From SURF-32 sp964648365 (GTDB lineage Bacteria; Planctomycetota; Phycisphaerae; UBA1845): a stretch of DNA of 10,422 nt. The stretch's first letter is position 1; every line of letters begins with the position of its first letter. Position numbers and translations under genes: made by a program. Shown here piece by piece: positions 9,781 through 10,422 of this stretch. The notes under the pieces are model-generated. The model was not told the origin of the DNA. It was given only the letters and a program-made list of their open reading frames with translations, and made no database searches. The stretch spans positions 1 to 10,422 of the forward strand of contig CAZYLK010000203.1 of NCBI GenBank assembly GCA_964648365.1, in the 5' to 3' direction.

Positions 9781-9785
9781 AGGAG
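9781..9785 (+). promoter_or_regulatory. Shine-Dalgarno site of recA
   Basis: AGGAG stands 8 nt before ATG 9794. A second ATG at 9798 is out of frame, so this site supports the 9794 start. Confidence 0.7.
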
Positions 9786-9793
9786 TTGATCGG

Positions 9794-10422
9794 ATGGATG
9801 CAGCAACGGAATCGAAGAGACAGGAAGCTCTGAGTCGCGCCCTGCAGCAGGTCGAGAAGGCCTACGGCAAGGGCTCCATCATGCAGCTCAATAAGATGAA
9901 GGCCGACGTGGAGGGTATATCGACCGGGTCGCTGGCGCTGGATCTGGCGCTGGGCGGCCGTGGGTTGCCGCGCGGGCGCATCGTGGAACTCTTCGGCCCG
10001 GAGTCGTCGGGCAAGACGACGCTGGCGCTGCACGTCGCGGCCGAGGCTCAGAAGCTGGGCGGCGTGGCGGCCGTCATCGACGCCGAGCACGCAATGGACC
10101 CCTCCTGGGCGCGCAAGTGCGGCGTGGACCTGGAGCACCTGCTGGTCAGCCAGCCGGAGTCCGGCGAAGAAGCGCTGGAAATCACGGAGATGCTGGTGCG
10201 CAGCGGCGCGGTCGACGTGATCGTGGTGGACTCGGTCGCCTCGTTGATTCCGAAGGCCGAGATCGACGGGCAGATGGGCGATGCGCACGTGGCGGTGCAG
10301 GCGCGGCTGATGAGCCAGGCGATGCGCAAGCTGACCGGGGCGATCTCCAAGGCGCACACCGTCGTTATCTTCATCAACCAGATCCGCATGAAGATCGGCG
10401 TGATGTTCGGCAACCCGGAGAC
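9794..10422 (+). CDS. recA: RecA recombinase, 3' end outside window
   Basis: The first 209 codons of RecA, the ATP-dependent DNA strand-exchange protein and SOS co-protease, are present; the C-terminal part lies beyond the window. The N-terminal helix (RALQQVEKAYGKGSIM, ~15-30) is the polymerisation region. Walker A GPESSGKT is at 68-75. IDAEHAMDP (~95-103) holds the catalytic glutamate Glu98. Walker B VIVVD is at 142-146. LIPKAEIDGQMGD (~151-163) forms the loop L1 region, where most RecAs have an E(L/I)EGEMGD-type sequence. QARLMSQAMRKLT (169-181) follows. INQIRMKIGVMFGNPE (194-209) begins loop L2 with the conserved Gln196. Expression may be affected by the hairpin repeats directly upstream. 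I see no LexA-type box in the 240 bp before the start. Confidence 0.98.
   Translation, partial: MDAATESKRQEALSRALQQVEKAYGKGSIMQLNKMKADVEGISTGSLALDLALGGRGLPRGRIVELFGPESSGKTTLALHVAAEAQKLGGVAAVIDAEHAMDPSWARKCGVDLEHLLVSQPESGEEALEITEMLVRSGAVDVIVVDSVASLIPKAEIDGQMGDAHVAVQARLMSQAMRKLTGAISKAHTVVIFINQIRMKIGVMFGNPE

Noticed and set aside
9636..9833. A 65-codon plus-strand ORF across the hairpin repeats
   Set aside because: It is a by-product of translating the repeats and overlaps the recA start in another frame.

Overview
The window is GC-rich. Five things suggest an environmental bacterium of the Planctomycetota or a close relative: a secreted Pmp-type beta-helix protein whose helix opens with a YVDDDATGADDGSSW-like segment, a bacterial-type pyruvate phosphate dikinase (PPDK) with basic low-complexity additions, a lipoprotein of no recognised family, arrays of small GC-rich extragenic hairpins, and short 'GAAGGCAC' tandem repeats. 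This assignment is an inference from gene style; no rRNA or other marker settles it.

Left part, all on the minus strand. Positions 2033 to 1 hold the first 677 codons of a secreted right-handed beta-helix protein with chlamydial-Pmp-like FxxN / GGA(I/V) repeats, cut by the window edge. A 356-bp spacer follows. Then comes an unusual block: a complete ppdK (6522-3475, 1015 aa), an unrecognised 172-aa ORF (3395-2877), and ten bases later a 158-aa ORF (2866-2390) that is a second, diverged copy of only the 3' end of ppdK. The two copies are about 91% identical at the DNA level over about 270 bp by hand alignment. Most differences are silent, and both copies carry a Lys/Arg/Ala/Thr-rich C-terminal tail.

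Middle part. A 242-bp gap with 8-bp tandem repeats separates ppdK from an upstream gene on the same strand, a lipoprotein of about 287 aa with lipobox LVTGC (7628-6765). It is divergent from the plus-strand cluster on the right.

Right part, plus strand. A PfkB-family carbohydrate/nucleoside kinase (7983-8888), the RNA 2',3'-cyclic phosphodiesterase ThpR (8961-9554) and recA (9794 to the window end, first 209 codons) run in the same direction. A thpR gene next to recA is a recurrent bacterial arrangement (cinA-thpR-recA in Deinococcus and others). The 239-bp thpR-recA gap is almost filled by hairpin-forming repeats: two 29-bp copies of one type, one isolated perfect hairpin, and four contiguous 29-bp units of another type. 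The first repeat copy lies inside the thpR reading frame and supplies its last residues.

The items most worth a second look are the ppdK 3' duplication with its inserted ORF, the shared basic tails, and the hairpin array ahead of recA. No complete new defence or mobile system is evident.
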